DNA of 64,000 bases, taken from the NCBI GenBank assembly GCA_022495995.1, contig JAFEMH010000745.1, positions 467,001-531,000 on the forward strand, written 5' to 3'. Position numbers and translations under genes: made by a program. Source of the stretch: Adenophora triphylla var. japonica (lineage: Eukaryota; Streptophyta; Magnoliopsida; Asterales; Campanulaceae). The notes under the pieces were generated by a model. It did not search any database. It was not told the DNA's origin and saw nothing but the letters and a program-made list of their open reading frames with translations. Below, in pieces: positions 12,101 to 22,276 of the stretch. Each line of letters begins with the position of its first letter. Positions within the stretch are counted from its first letter, which is position 1.

Positions 12101-13150
12101 TTTTCGGGCTTGTGCAATGTGCGATTACCGATTAATGTTTACTTAAAGCGCGTTTTCTCGAGTCCTAATTGGTTGGAAAAGAGCGTGTCTTCTTTTTCGC
12201 AACTAATCCTAGAGCTCTAATCAGTGGATCTCGTCACTACGCTTATAGGCCCCTCGTTTCCATTTGTAGATCATCTTTCTCGGGACGGACAATCCCGAGC
12301 GAGGTCCGATAAGGCAAGCGAGTTCCACCGACAAAGTAAAAAAGTGAACTTAAGGCTAGCTGATCACGCAAACTTTCAACGTGTGTGACGTACGGGCCAC
12401 AGTCGAAGTCAACGTCCTTAAGTTAAGGCGGGGGTCGTGCCAAAATTTGGGCATGACCTCTCCTGACTCGCTTGTGCGAGAGACCTTAGCTTTTAGCGTT
12501 GGCCAAGTTGTGGCCGGCACGGTGCATCATACGGCGAGGTTTGGTGACACGGTGTTACATTGAACCTTCGGGTATATTTTTCGGCGAGCTCCGCGTCAAA
12601 GTCAAGGCCTGAAAAGCTCAAGACTTCGGGTCGGGAACGACCTTTGGTCTCAAACTCTTAAGCTTGACTCGGAGCGGGGCCGGCGTGAAAAACATACACT
12701 TAGGCTTTTTGACACGAGCTAAGCCAAAAACCAACCGGGGTCTTGGACAAAGTGTGACACAAAGAGTGCATGGCTTACACGGGCTAGGATGGGATGTTTG
12801 GGACGACCCCGTGCGCCCCGAAAGGCATACGCGAGCCAATCGGAGTGCAAGCGATAAGGCCATCCCGGGTTAGGGGTTGTAGTGTGCGGTGTACCGAGGC
12901 GGCAAGTGCACGTGAAGTGCGGTGTTCGAGGCGGCAAGTGCGCGTAGTGTGCGGTCACTAAAATTCTTTTTCTGGGAAAAACAGAGATTTTTCAGAATGT
13001 GTCTTAAAGAATTTATGATGCATAGTTCAAAAGACAGCATGAAAATCAAACATGAATGGGGATGCACAAACATGGTAAGATTTTGAAAAGTTGACAATGT
13101 AATGCCTTTGAAAAAACCGTTCGAGGTTTAAAGTAACACACGCACACGAA
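12101..13150. other. GC-rich leader or LTR-flank, no gene seen
   Basis: No convincing coding frame. At about 12430-12455 there is a near-palindrome (GTCGTGCC, then GGGCATGAC, around AAAATTT). The stretch lies where the 5' leader of the minus-strand element should be; I could not identify a primer-binding site. Confidence 0.4.
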
Positions 13151-13699
13151 AACGAGGAAGGGTAAACGAAAGTTTGACCCACGGAAGGCTTTTTAGAAAA
13201 CATCGGCAGTTTTGAAAAAGTATCTTTTCCCAGTCAGTCGCCAATCGAAATTACCCGATCTTTTCAGCGCGCGGGCGGGCGCGGAAAAGGCGGTTGTCTT
13301 TCGCGGAGGGGTTGGTGTCTGAGACCTCGCTTCATGGGAAGGAACAAAATGAGGAGTCGCCACGCGGTTTTTGTATTTTGAGCCCAAACGTTGAGAAACG
13401 GCTTTTGTGAAAAGGTGTCGTTTTTATTGGTAGCAAAAACTTAGGAAAAGGCTTTTGAAAATGGGGATCATTTTTATTGGCAGCAAAAATGAGTAAAAAG
13501 CTTTTAGTACCAGAGGTTATTAGGTTCGGAGGTCAGGTTACGTTTCGGGTAGAGTATTACGAGATCGCCCGAAACGCCTCGCATGACGAGTCTTTCTACC
13601 TTTCTCGAAATCGTGTGTGTGTGTGTGTTTTGAAATGGGGGCTTGAATGACAAGCTTAATCTTGGTTTGAATGACAAACGTTGATTAGGTGATTTTTGA

Positions 13700-13892
13700 A
13701 AAGACGAGCGTTTGAATGACAAACGTCGGTTTGAGTTTGAAATGAGCGTTTGCGTGGCAAACGTCGATTTTGAGTTTGAACGGAGCATTTGCGTGGCAAA
13801 CGTCGATTTTGAGTTTGAAATGAGCGTTTGCGTGGCAAAAGTCGATTTTGAGTTTGAAATGAGCGTTTGCGTGGCAAACGTCGATTTCGCGC
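13700..13892. repeat. 39-bp tandem repeat (13 codons long)
   Basis: About four to five tandem copies of a unit containing GAGCGTTTGCGTGGCAAACG followed by TCGATTTTGAGTTTGAAAT. The period of 39 bp is a multiple of three, so long frames stay open on both strands, which explains the repetitive hypothetical proteins here. Each unit holds a small inverted repeat (CGTTTGC / GGCAAACG). No spacer diversity, so not CRISPR-like. Confidence 0.85.
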
Positions 13893-14111
13893 GTTTTGAA
13901 AGAGTGTTCGACGGACGAACTCCGGTTTTTGAACCGGGCATTACATTGTTAACGATTTTTACGGGAAAAATGTGTATTAAATGACATGCGATCAACGAAT
14001 CGGGTTGCGACTCGGACTTTGAAAAGTAAATACTATCACAATCCAAACGGATCGGACTTGTAAATGACAGTATTTAAAGCGGTGTCAACGGAATCAAACG
14101 ATCCGGATTCG

Positions 14112-14300
14112 TAAATGACGATCGACGAGGCCAAACGGCTCGGAATTGTAAACGACGATCAACGAGGCCAAACGGCTCGGAATTGTAAATGACGATCAAC
14201 GAGGCTAAACGGCTCGGAATTGTAAATGACGATCAACGAGGCCAAACGGCTCGGAATTGTAAATGACAATCAACGGATCGATCGATCCGGAATGGTAAAT
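14112..14300. repeat. 37-bp tandem repeat
   Basis: About five head-to-tail copies of a unit made of GACGATCAACGAGGCC, AAACGGCTCGGAATTG and TAAAT, with a few substitutions. It lies inside LTR-like module 1. Adjacent sequence from about 13990 looks like more degenerate copies. Confidence 0.85.
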
Positions 14301-15440
14301 GACATAAAAGTAAACGGAACGGGGTCGGAACGCCGTTTTAACCCGTGATTACTTCTCTTACGGAAAGAGAAGAGGACCGAGGGGCTAAAACGTATCGGAC
14401 CCCGTTAGACGGAGGCGTCTACATTTTGATAACGACGTTCGAAACGGTTATAGCGGCGCGCGTAAGCAGAGGCGAAACGGGAGATTTAGAGAGAGAGGAG
14501 TTATACCTATGGCTAGGGGCGACTCCTTTGGCTCGGGAGGTGTGTACGGGACACGGAAAGTGATTCGAACGGTTGTTTCGAAGTTGTAGGGTGCGTATTT
14601 GATCGAAATACGAAGGTTTCACGCGAATCGAGACAGAACGGGAGCTCGGGAGGGGTGAAAACCAGTTTGGACCGTGGGGGTGGTGAAATTTTGGTGTAAA
14701 ATTCCTCCCTATTTGGCTTTGACAGCCATTTCTATTTATAGGTGAAATTTGCAGTAGGAGTCCGGACGGACTTGGCTGAATCCGGGGGTTTTGTGGTATT
14801 TTGAGAATTTGAAGGACTTGGCAATTTCGGAAAATGTGCACAGTGAGTCAGGCGGGACTTGCAAACCGGGGGCATTTTGGTCTTTTTCCTTTGAAATTGA
14901 TTGAAGGGTGACTAGAGGGAGGTGGCATGGCTGCCACGTGCCCTACGAGTCACCAGGCGAGGTGGAAGATTGTTCTCCGGTCCCCAGTTTTGTCCGTTTT
15001 TAAAATAACGATCAGGAAATGTCCAGAAACGCCCGGAAAGTGCTTTAAAATGCGTTTTTCGGGGAAAGCCATACTTTTACGTGAGATGTCACGTGCTAGA
15101 AATGCGGTTCGGCGTCGGGATGCACTGCGAAGCGATCCCCGGGCGTCGTTAACACTGCACTGAACGGGAGTTTAACGAGTTCGGTTAACTGGAAGCGGAG
15201 CCGGTTAACGGATTTGGTTAACTTTCGGCCAGTTTGGACGATCCGGATTTGGGTACTTACACTATGTTCCTTTATTTTGCGAAAAATGATTTTTTTTTCA
15301 TTTGAAAAAGGGAGTGAAGGAAAATAACACACACACACACCCACAGAGGACAATAATCAAGGATCAATAAATTGATCATGGGGGGACTGCCCCACAATCA
15401 CAACCTGCATCAGAGTTCAGCACCTGCAAAGTGGCCACCT

Positions 15441-17085
15441 ATGTCGCGTGACACAGGACTGATGAGGCCATTCCTGTCGCGTGACATAAGGAGTCCCATA
15501 TCCAGAAACTGATCAAAAGTCCAAAACAGCCCCAGCCTCCAAGCACAATGCAATAGCTCAAGCCCCAGCACCAGCAACACAGACAACAAAGATGGGACAC
15601 AAGGAGGGAAAAGAATAAAACAAAGCACATAAGATGCAAACAACACATATAATGTCACAAACAAAGCACACACAAGTGAATGAGACAGACGTTGAACAAA
15701 CACGAAAGTTTGACCCACTTTTGAAAATTAGGTTTCATTTATCCCAAGCGGAGTCGCCACTGAATGAACGCTCGCCGAAAAAAAATAGGAGTCGCCACGT
15801 CGTTTTTAAGGAAACATTGAAAACCTTTTGAAAATAGAATTTTGGGTTCAGGGGTCAGGTTACGTGTTGGGAAGAACCGAGAGTTCACCCAACACGCCTC
15901 GTCCGTAAACGAGTCTTTCTATGTTCAACATTCAAAACCATTCAAAAGTGTGTGCGAAGTGTGTGTGACAAGATATGTATAAAATGCATAAGAGTGCTTC
16001 GTTTTATTGCTCAAAGAAAGGAATACATCTTGTGAACCATTAACTCTGGGAGGCCACATCCCATTTACATTTAGAGATTGAACAGAACTTACAACTGAAA
16101 TTGAACCTTCTGCACAGGATGAGTTATGTCGCGTGACAGAGGACCTGAGGGGTCAATTGTGTCGCGTGACACAACAAAGCACCTGGCAGAGGTTTTACAA
16201 ATACTCAGACTACAGAAACACAATCACCTCAGATAAGTGTAGATATAGAAGATATACACTCTCTTCTGAGTGACAAGCAAACTAGGCACACAAATTACAA
16301 CTTAAATGATGATCCTCTGCAGAGGGCTGATTGTGTCGCGTGACACAGGACTCCAAATGTCCAAGTGTGTCGCGTGACACAAGTTAACCTTCTGCAGGAA
16401 CCTTACAATTGAAGAACAGGCTTAACAGAAACCAAACCAGATCAAGGAATTATACTAAACCAGCTCAGATACCAACAAATTCACAATGAATTGACCAAGG
16501 GGATGTGGATATAGGGAAATCCACACTCCTTGGCCAATTAAGCAACCAATCCAATAGATCGCATCATGAATAATCAATCAATTAAAGCAAAAACAACTTT
16601 AAACAGAGAGATGGCGATTGCCACTTGATAATTAAAGCGGATGGAGCTCAATTATCAGGTGGAGGAACAGAATTGAGTGAATTGACAAAGGATTGAGAGA
16701 GAGGGGAAGGGAGTTGTTACCCTTGTAGATCCACCACCAATACACCAAGTTAGGTGTATTGGCCTTCAATTCAGCTTCTGGACGTGGAATTTAGCACAGA
16801 TGGGGTGCTAGTCTTCAGATCTTCAGTTGGTATTGGTTGTATGAAGGTATATGGGTGAATTGGATGAGGGATGGTTGAATTGAGGTGGAATTGGTAGGTG
16901 TTGTGTGTGGAAGGAGGAGAGAGAGAGAGATTCTGGTGCCAATTTGGCAGAGTGACGTTGTGGAGTGGAAAAAAGATCCCGAAATGAGAGGGCAAGGGTC
17001 TTATTTATAGCTACAACTGATGGGCATAGTCTGTCGCACGACTTCATGCATCAACTTTCCGTGCTTCGAAGTGTCGCGTGACACA
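15441..17085. repeat. four pairs of the near-palindrome GTGTCGCGTGACAC
   Basis: Sites start at about 15442 and 15475, 16127 and 16159, 16333 and 16365, and 17032 (degenerate) and 17072. Arms are TGTC/GACA around CGCGT-type centres. Members of a pair are about 32-33 bp apart in three pairs and about 40 bp in the fourth. The first site of three pairs is followed by a similar ACAGGAC or AGAGGAC. The last pair lies about 20-60 bp upstream of the minus-strand TATA-type sequence at 17001-17010. Confidence 0.85.
17001..17010 (-). promoter_or_regulatory. TATA-type sequence of LTR-like module 2
   Basis: Minus strand reads CTATAAATAA, about 340 bp inside the outer end of the module, a usual place for an LTR core promoter. 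Module 1 has a counterpart at 14731-14740. This is assigned by motif and position only. Confidence 0.4.
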
Positions 17086-17346
17086 CTGTGTCCATAACCG
17101 TTTCTGGCACCAAAACTGCTTTTGGAACATTCTGAATTAATTCCTTAAAAGTCCAAAGCAGTTAATTCCCTGTAGGTCCCTTTTGCATGGAAAAATTACC
17201 TAACAGTACTCCCTTCGCAAGAAACTTATAAAAAGATTCCGGAAGTCTCGGAGCGAACTGGAAATTTACCAAAATGCCCCTTAGTGCAATTTTATCACAT
17301 TAAAATGCACCTAAAAAGGGTCGCGAATTGGATTGGCGTACTTACA

Positions 17347-18665
17347 CTGAGACCTTACTGATAAGTTAAGTTCTCAGTTGTTTAGTTGCCAGAGAGGTCG
17401 CCGGAGTTGGTGGTATCTGGGGAGGTCGCCGGACTTGATCGTGTTATTAGTAGTATAGTTGACAACTGAGAACTTACTGATAAGTTTTCAGTTGTTTGGT
17501 CGCTAGAGTTGGTGATCACCGGAGTTGATCGTGTTTTTAGTGGAGACAACTGAGAAATTACTGATAAGTTAAGTTCTCAGTTTTTTGGTCGCCGGAGTTG
17601 GTGGTCGTCGGAACTGGCTTAGCTCATAAACTCCGAGAGAACGAATCAAATCAGATGGTTCTATTTTTCAATCTTTCTGACTTATCCTACGCAACCAAGA
17701 TCGATAAAGATTTTCAAAAATCAGTCATTCACAACTACTGACGAGGATTCCTTGAAAAGTTAATGATTAGAAATCCTTTTCAGAAATAGAATGGATTCGG
17801 TCTTATACAGACGTGTTAATCTTGTTCTTAGTAGTTTAGTTGACAACTAATAACTTACTGATAAGTTAAGTTCTCAGTTGTTTGATAACCGGAGATGTCG
17901 CCGGAGTTAGTGGTCGCCAAAGTTGATCGTGTTCTTAGTAGTTTAGTTGACAAATGAGAACTTATTGATTTGTTCTCAGTTGTTTGGTCGCAGGAGTTGA
18001 TGGTCGCCGGAGTTGATCGTGTTCTTAGTGTAGATAACTGAGAACTTACTGATAAGTTAAGTTCTCAGTTGTTTGGTCATCGGAGTTGGTGATCGCCGGA
18101 TTTAATCATGTTCATAGTAGTTTAGTTGACAACTGGGAACTTACTGATAAGTTAAGTTCTCAGTTGTTTGGTCGCCGGAGTTGGTGGTCACCGGGGAGGT
18201 CGCCGGAGTTGATCGTGTTTATAGTAGTTTAGTTGACAACTGAGAACTTACTGATAAGTTAAGTTCTCAGTTGCTTGGTCTTTGGAGAGGTCGCCGGAGT
18301 TGGTGGTCGCCGGAGTTGATCGTGTTTTTACTAGTTTAGTTGACAACTGAGAACTTACTAATAAATTAAGTTCTCAGTTGTTTGATCATCGTAATTGGTG
18401 GTCGTCATAGTTGGTGGTCGCCGGAGTTGGTGGCCGTCGGAGTTAATCGTGTTTTTACTAGTTTAGTTGACAACTGAGAACTTACTAATAAATTAAGTTC
18501 TCAGTTGTTTGGTCATCGTAGTTGGTGGTCGTCGTAGTTGGTGGTCGCCGGAGTTGGTGGCCGCCGGAATTAATCGTGTTATTAGTAGTTTAGTTGACAA
18601 TTGAGAACTTACTGATAAGTTAAGTTCTCAGTTGTTTGGTCGCCGGAGAGGTCGTCGGCGTAAAA
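17347..18665. repeat. hairpin-bearing minisatellite, about 11 units
   Basis: Each unit carries a perfect or near-perfect inverted repeat, AACTGAGAACTTA and TAAGTTCTCAGTT, around a short loop (CTGATAAG), followed by GGTCGCCGGAGTTGGTGG-type sequence and then GATCGTGTTTTTAGTAG. Units are mostly 100-130 bp and vary through loss or doubling of the GCCGGAG segment. The hairpins recur near 17354, 17466, 17546, 17842, 17949, 18027, 18129, 18236, 18343, 18469 and 18595. One region (17630-17830) is non-repeat sequence. No protein is encoded. Confidence 0.85.
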
Positions 18666-19100
18666 AAAAAAAGTCACCGGAGTTGATGGTTGCTGGAGGT
18701 GTTGACCGGAGAAGATGGGGAGGGGTGAACTAAGGTGATGGTTGTTGGAGAGAAAGTAAATTGATAAAGAGGGTGGAATTAATAAAATGATGGGATGGTG
18801 AACTTAGTAAAATAATGGTAGGGTGTACTTATTAAAATAGAAATTATATAGTTAGATGAAATATTGCATGTCTTTTGAGGTAAAATTGATAAGTTTGAGG
18901 GATTATATGGTAAATCTCCCAATATTATATATTGGGAATTCAAATTTAGCATAAAAAGAAGGTCAAAATTATAATTTAATACAAACTAAAATTAATGAGT
19001 CAAGTGTATAAAATTGTGGCCCAATTGATCTAATGCCCCTCTGACGAGATTTAAACGCAACGCATAATACATTAGATCTAAAATTACATAGATATCCCTC
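18666..19100. other. AT-rich sequence without a gene
   Basis: Begins with a poly-A run after the minisatellite. It holds direct TTAGTAAAATAATG-like repeats (18770-18840) and a short palindrome (CCCAATATTATATATTGGG, about 18918). No coding or RNA gene was seen. Confidence 0.5.
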
Positions 19101-19640
19101 CCCCTTGTATAAATGACTTATAAGAATACTTCATCTGTTATAAGTAACTTATAAGACTTATTTGTCTCTTATAACAGACTTATAAGAAAATTTTTACAAC
19201 AAAAAAAATAAAATTTTCAACAATAACAACGAATTAATCTTTTACATATTAAGACTCTTATAGCTGAATTATAAGACCAATTTGCTTCTTATAATTAATT
19301 CATCTCTTATAATTGTCTTATAACAGACTTATAAGACTAATTAATCTCTTATAATTCAGTTATAAGACAATTTTTAAACAAAAAAAAAATCAAAATTTCA
19401 ATAATAATGAATTGATATCATAATTTACACATTACAACTTTTATAAATAATTTATAAGACTTATTTGTCTATTATAATTGACTTATAAGACAATTTTTTT
19501 AACAAAAAAAATTAAAATTTTCAATAATAACAACAAATAAATCTCATAATGTACACATTAAAACTCTTATATTTGAATTATAAAACCAATTACTTGCCTC
19601 TTATAACTAATTCGTCTTTTATAATTGACTTATAAGACAA
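19101..19640. repeat. degenerate tandem array rich in CTTATAAGAC
   Basis: About three to four diverged units of roughly 170-180 bp. Each has several CTTATAA/TTATAAG palindromic pieces, then an A-run and AAAATTTTCAATAATAACAA. It adjoins the captured TRAP-beta exon at 19767. Subterminal repeats of this kind occur in DNA transposons, but no terminal inverted repeat was identified. Confidence 0.65.
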
Positions 19641-19766
19641 TTTTTACAACTAGAAAGCAAATAACATATTAACAAAGCATAAAAGCAAAATCAAACACCA
19701 ATGTTTGCAAAAAAAAATGAGATGTACGAAATTACAGATAATGAAATGAAGGTAAAATGCATACAC

Positions 19767-19951
19767 GGAACCAAGGTTGTAGATGTCTATAGAGACAGAG
19801 ACGCGTTCTACGCCAGAATTTAGCTTTGAGAGTGCGACCTTCTTGTACGCCACATTGAACGGAGAATCGGATGTTGCAAATGTTTTGAAGTGAAAAGTAG
19901 AGCCATAAGAGGGACGATCGTCATTGCAGATTTTGTGATCAGACTTGCCAT
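19767..19951 (-). pseudogene. TRAP-beta (translocon-associated protein subunit beta) exon 1 fragment
   Basis: From an ATG at 19951 the minus strand reads MASLITKSAMTIVPLMALLF, a signal-peptide-like start. In another frame it continues ATSDSPFNVAYKKVALSKL and GVERVSVSIDIYNLGS, then a GT splice-donor-like end at 19766. Plant TRAP-beta, an ER membrane subunit beside the Sec61 translocon, has this order: signal peptide, ATSD-PF-VA-KK, ERVSVSIDIYNQGS. A frameshift separates the signal peptide from the mature part and no later exon follows, so this is a dead fragment. Confidence 0.75.
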
Positions 19952-20364
19952 GGATGGATGAATCAGTTCCTCACTGTCTCGGCTGTTGAAGAGGAAGTTG
20001 TGGAGAGAGAGAGATGGAGAGAGTAAGATCTGGAGAAGGGGAGAGAGAATGAGTGTGTGTATGTGTGTGTGTTTAGACGGAGAAAGAATCATCCAAACAT
20101 ACCACTGAATTCCATGGTACCAATTCAGTTTGTTAAACATAATTTAGAACACAATTCTACTTGAAAACAAAAGTATGACAAAAAGAAAATGAACTCATGA
20201 TTTTAGAGCTGAATTTCACATTTCATTAGATTGAGCAGATGAGAACGGACTGCTCAAAAACTCAAGTAACCAAACTACCATCATTACTAGTTGGTTTGAA
20301 TAAAAGCGAACAATATAGTAAAAGAGGAGATAGATTAAGATAATGGAAAAGAAGAAGTAAAAAC

Positions 20365-20484
20365 CTGAGTTTTAGAGGAAGATCCAATAAGAGCGTTGGT
20401 GAGAGCACCGAGGGGGTTGGAAGAAGAAGAGAAGCCGGGAACGACACAGGCCGCACCGCCGGTGACGAGGTCGCGCATCGCCAT
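20365..20484 (-). pseudogene. PEX5 exon 1 fragment
   Basis: An intact 40-codon exon on the minus strand: ATG at 20484, MAMRDLVTGGAACVVPG, then SSSSNPLGALTNALIGSSSK and TQ, followed at once by a GT donor. This is the conserved start of plant PEX5, the soluble receptor for PTS1 cargo in peroxisome import. Its upstream side looks like a 5' UTR. None of the remaining exons (pentapeptide region, TPR domain) follows; the next coding-like piece 400 bp downstream belongs to TRAP-beta. It is therefore a captured or duplicated 5' fragment. Confidence 0.8.
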
Positions 20485-21218
20485 ATGTAATTCAAAGCTT
20501 GTTGAACCCTGGTTAGGGGAATTTTGCAGAGAGAAGAGTGCGTGATGGTTCTCTTACTGTCGGATGTATCTTGGTTGTAAAGTGGAGGAGAACTTCACAA
20601 TCACCGGAGATCCACTGACTTCGCCGTCGCCAGAGATTCACTGACTTCACCGGAGATGATTAGAGAGAGAAAAGTTTGTGTGTGTGTGTGTGTGATTTTT
20701 AGAGAGAGAGAGATGTGATAAATGAAGTTGAGGGGAGGGAAAAGAGGGGGAGCCTAGCTAGGGGTGTTTGGGGATAACTATTTATTTGAGATTTATAAAA
20801 AAGTTTTCTTTAAAGGAAAAAATTTCGAGGCTGGGGGGCCTTAGGGGAATTTTTCCTAAATTCATTGTTTTTTGTAATAAAAAACCATTTTCAAAAAATT
20901 TAAAGGTGTTAATTTGTACAATTTCTATAATTGAAGGGGGTGATTCCCTTGCCACAAGTGTGACTTCGCGAGTGAGTCTCATGCATCACATTAATACAAT
21001 CATTTATTTTAAAAAATATATACGTAACATATTAAGTCACTTAAAATAAGGGATTTTTATCAATAAAACCTTGATATAGGGTGGAATTTAGCAATAAAAA
21101 CAGTACATTTCAAATTCTACATTAGAATCCTAGAGTTGAAATCAAAACGACCGTAGAGTCCCTGTCCTGACCCTATTTATAACAATTTAAATGGCCAAAC
21201 TATCCCTACCCATTCTCT

Positions 21219-21221
<3 letters not shown>

Positions 21222-21268
<47 letters not shown>
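21222..21268. repeat. (CT)n microsatellite
   Basis: Uninterrupted TC/CT dinucleotides within a 5'-UTR-like pyrimidine-rich stretch before the ATG at 21352. A (GT)n tract also lies at about 20678-20693. Confidence 0.9.
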
Positions 21269-21270
<2 letters not shown>

Positions 21271-21351
21271 GCGCAATCTCCTCTTTTCTCTCTATGCACA
21301 ATTCTCCCTCATTCCCTTTCCGTTCCAACTTCTCCACCACCGACGAGCTCC

Positions 21352-21602
21352 ATGGCTAGACTTGCAATGGTACAATCTTTTTCAAATTACTGCTCCAATT
21401 CCAATTTCTTCTCTCAAATTGGGAAAAATAATCGGCACCTACATACATTTCTGAAAAATTAATTTTGTGAAATTTGCAAACAAAGGTGCACAAGATTATG
21501 TGTAGAAAGAAAGACAGAAGCAGAGACCAAATTCACCCCTACACGGTCGTTGAAGTTTCTCCCCCACCAAGAAACCTCGGTGTTCGTTGCTTTTCCCCTT
21601 AA
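21352..21602 (+). pseudogene. two short exon-like coding pieces of an unidentified plant gene
   Basis: An ATG at 21352 after a CT-rich leader opens a 36-codon frame (MARLAMVQSFSNYCSNSNFF...). After a short gap a second coding-like piece (about 21485-21602) reads CRKKDRSRDQIHPYTVVEV and SPPPRNLGVRCF before a stop. The Ser/Asn-rich start is compatible with a transit peptide, and the second piece has the feel of a conserved plant protein. I cannot name the family with confidence. No further exons follow. It lies among other captured fragments. Confidence 0.4.
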
Positions 21603-22276
21603 GCACTTTCCAATTCCATCCTCAATTCCCTTACATTTATATGAATCTCAGTGAATCGATTTATTTTCCCCAATTCAGCAGTGAAATTAGCCCCTTATTC
21701 ATATTTGGACTTGCTTGAATTAGTGACATGAATTATGAATGATTATATGATTAATTGCTCGAGTTATCTGGATACTCTATTTGTATTTTGATACAAATAT
21801 TGTGCTTTGGTAGTTGGATTATTTTGCAATTCATACAGAAGCAAGAAGCTATGAACAAGAATCAAAGGGGTTGAATTACTTTCCAATATTCCGTTTACGG
21901 TGGTTTATTAATCCCTTCACTTTTCAAAACTGTTTTAATTGCCATTTTTTACTCTTACGCTTACCTAGTTCGGAGCATGTATCCTTGTTAACCCTTGCAT
22001 TTGAACCACCCTTCACTAAGGTGAAATAATTGATGATATCTGAAAACAAGGGTGATTACAGTTTGTCCTAGACGACATGTTAGTTTGTGGATAACTTTTC
22101 TAGTTCATCTCACTTGCCATCCTTATGGTGGTCGGTATGATCTCCATAAGTAGTGAGGACGTGCTGCCACTGCTGCTCATCTAGTTGAGTTGATGATCAA
22201 TGTGCATTCTTAAACAATCCACATGTAAAATGATAGGATATATAGAACAATAGTCATCTTGATGAACTGAATTCCA

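Larger units (their letters stand above)
13150..15261 (-). repeat. LTR-like module 1 of a Tat/Ogre-type element
   Basis: On the minus strand the module would start TGTAAGTACCC at 15261, and a TATA-type sequence (minus TATAAATAGA, 14731-14740) lies about 520 bp in. Further in it carries the signature GAGTCGCCAC (about 13352), GGTCAGGTTACG (about 13532), AACGCCTCG and ACGAGTCTTTCT (about 13580), shared in order with module 2. Two tandem-repeat blocks lie inside. This fits the LTR plus leader of the minus-strand gypsy element to its left; the inner LTR boundary was not fixed. Confidence 0.55.
15262..17346 (-). repeat. LTR-like module 2, related to module 1
   Basis: Same order of signatures as module 1: GAGTCGCCAC (about 15790), GGTCAGGTTACG (about 15855), AACACGCCTCG and ACGAGTCTTTCT (about 15890-15920). 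It has a minus-strand TATA-type sequence (CTATAAATAA, complement of 17001-17010) and the same outer end TGTAAGTAC on the minus strand at 17346. Sequence between the signatures differs strongly, so the two are relatives, not recent copies. It joins directly to the hairpin minisatellite at 17347, whose unit is cut there. No coding capacity was seen. Confidence 0.5.

Noticed and set aside
14112..14300. Regular direct repeats that could suggest a CRISPR array
   Set aside because: The 37-bp units are contiguous without unique spacers, and the genome is a plant; it is a minisatellite.
20365..20484. A functional PEX5 gene start
   Set aside because: No second or later PEX5 exon on the minus strand to the left; the next coding piece is TRAP-beta.
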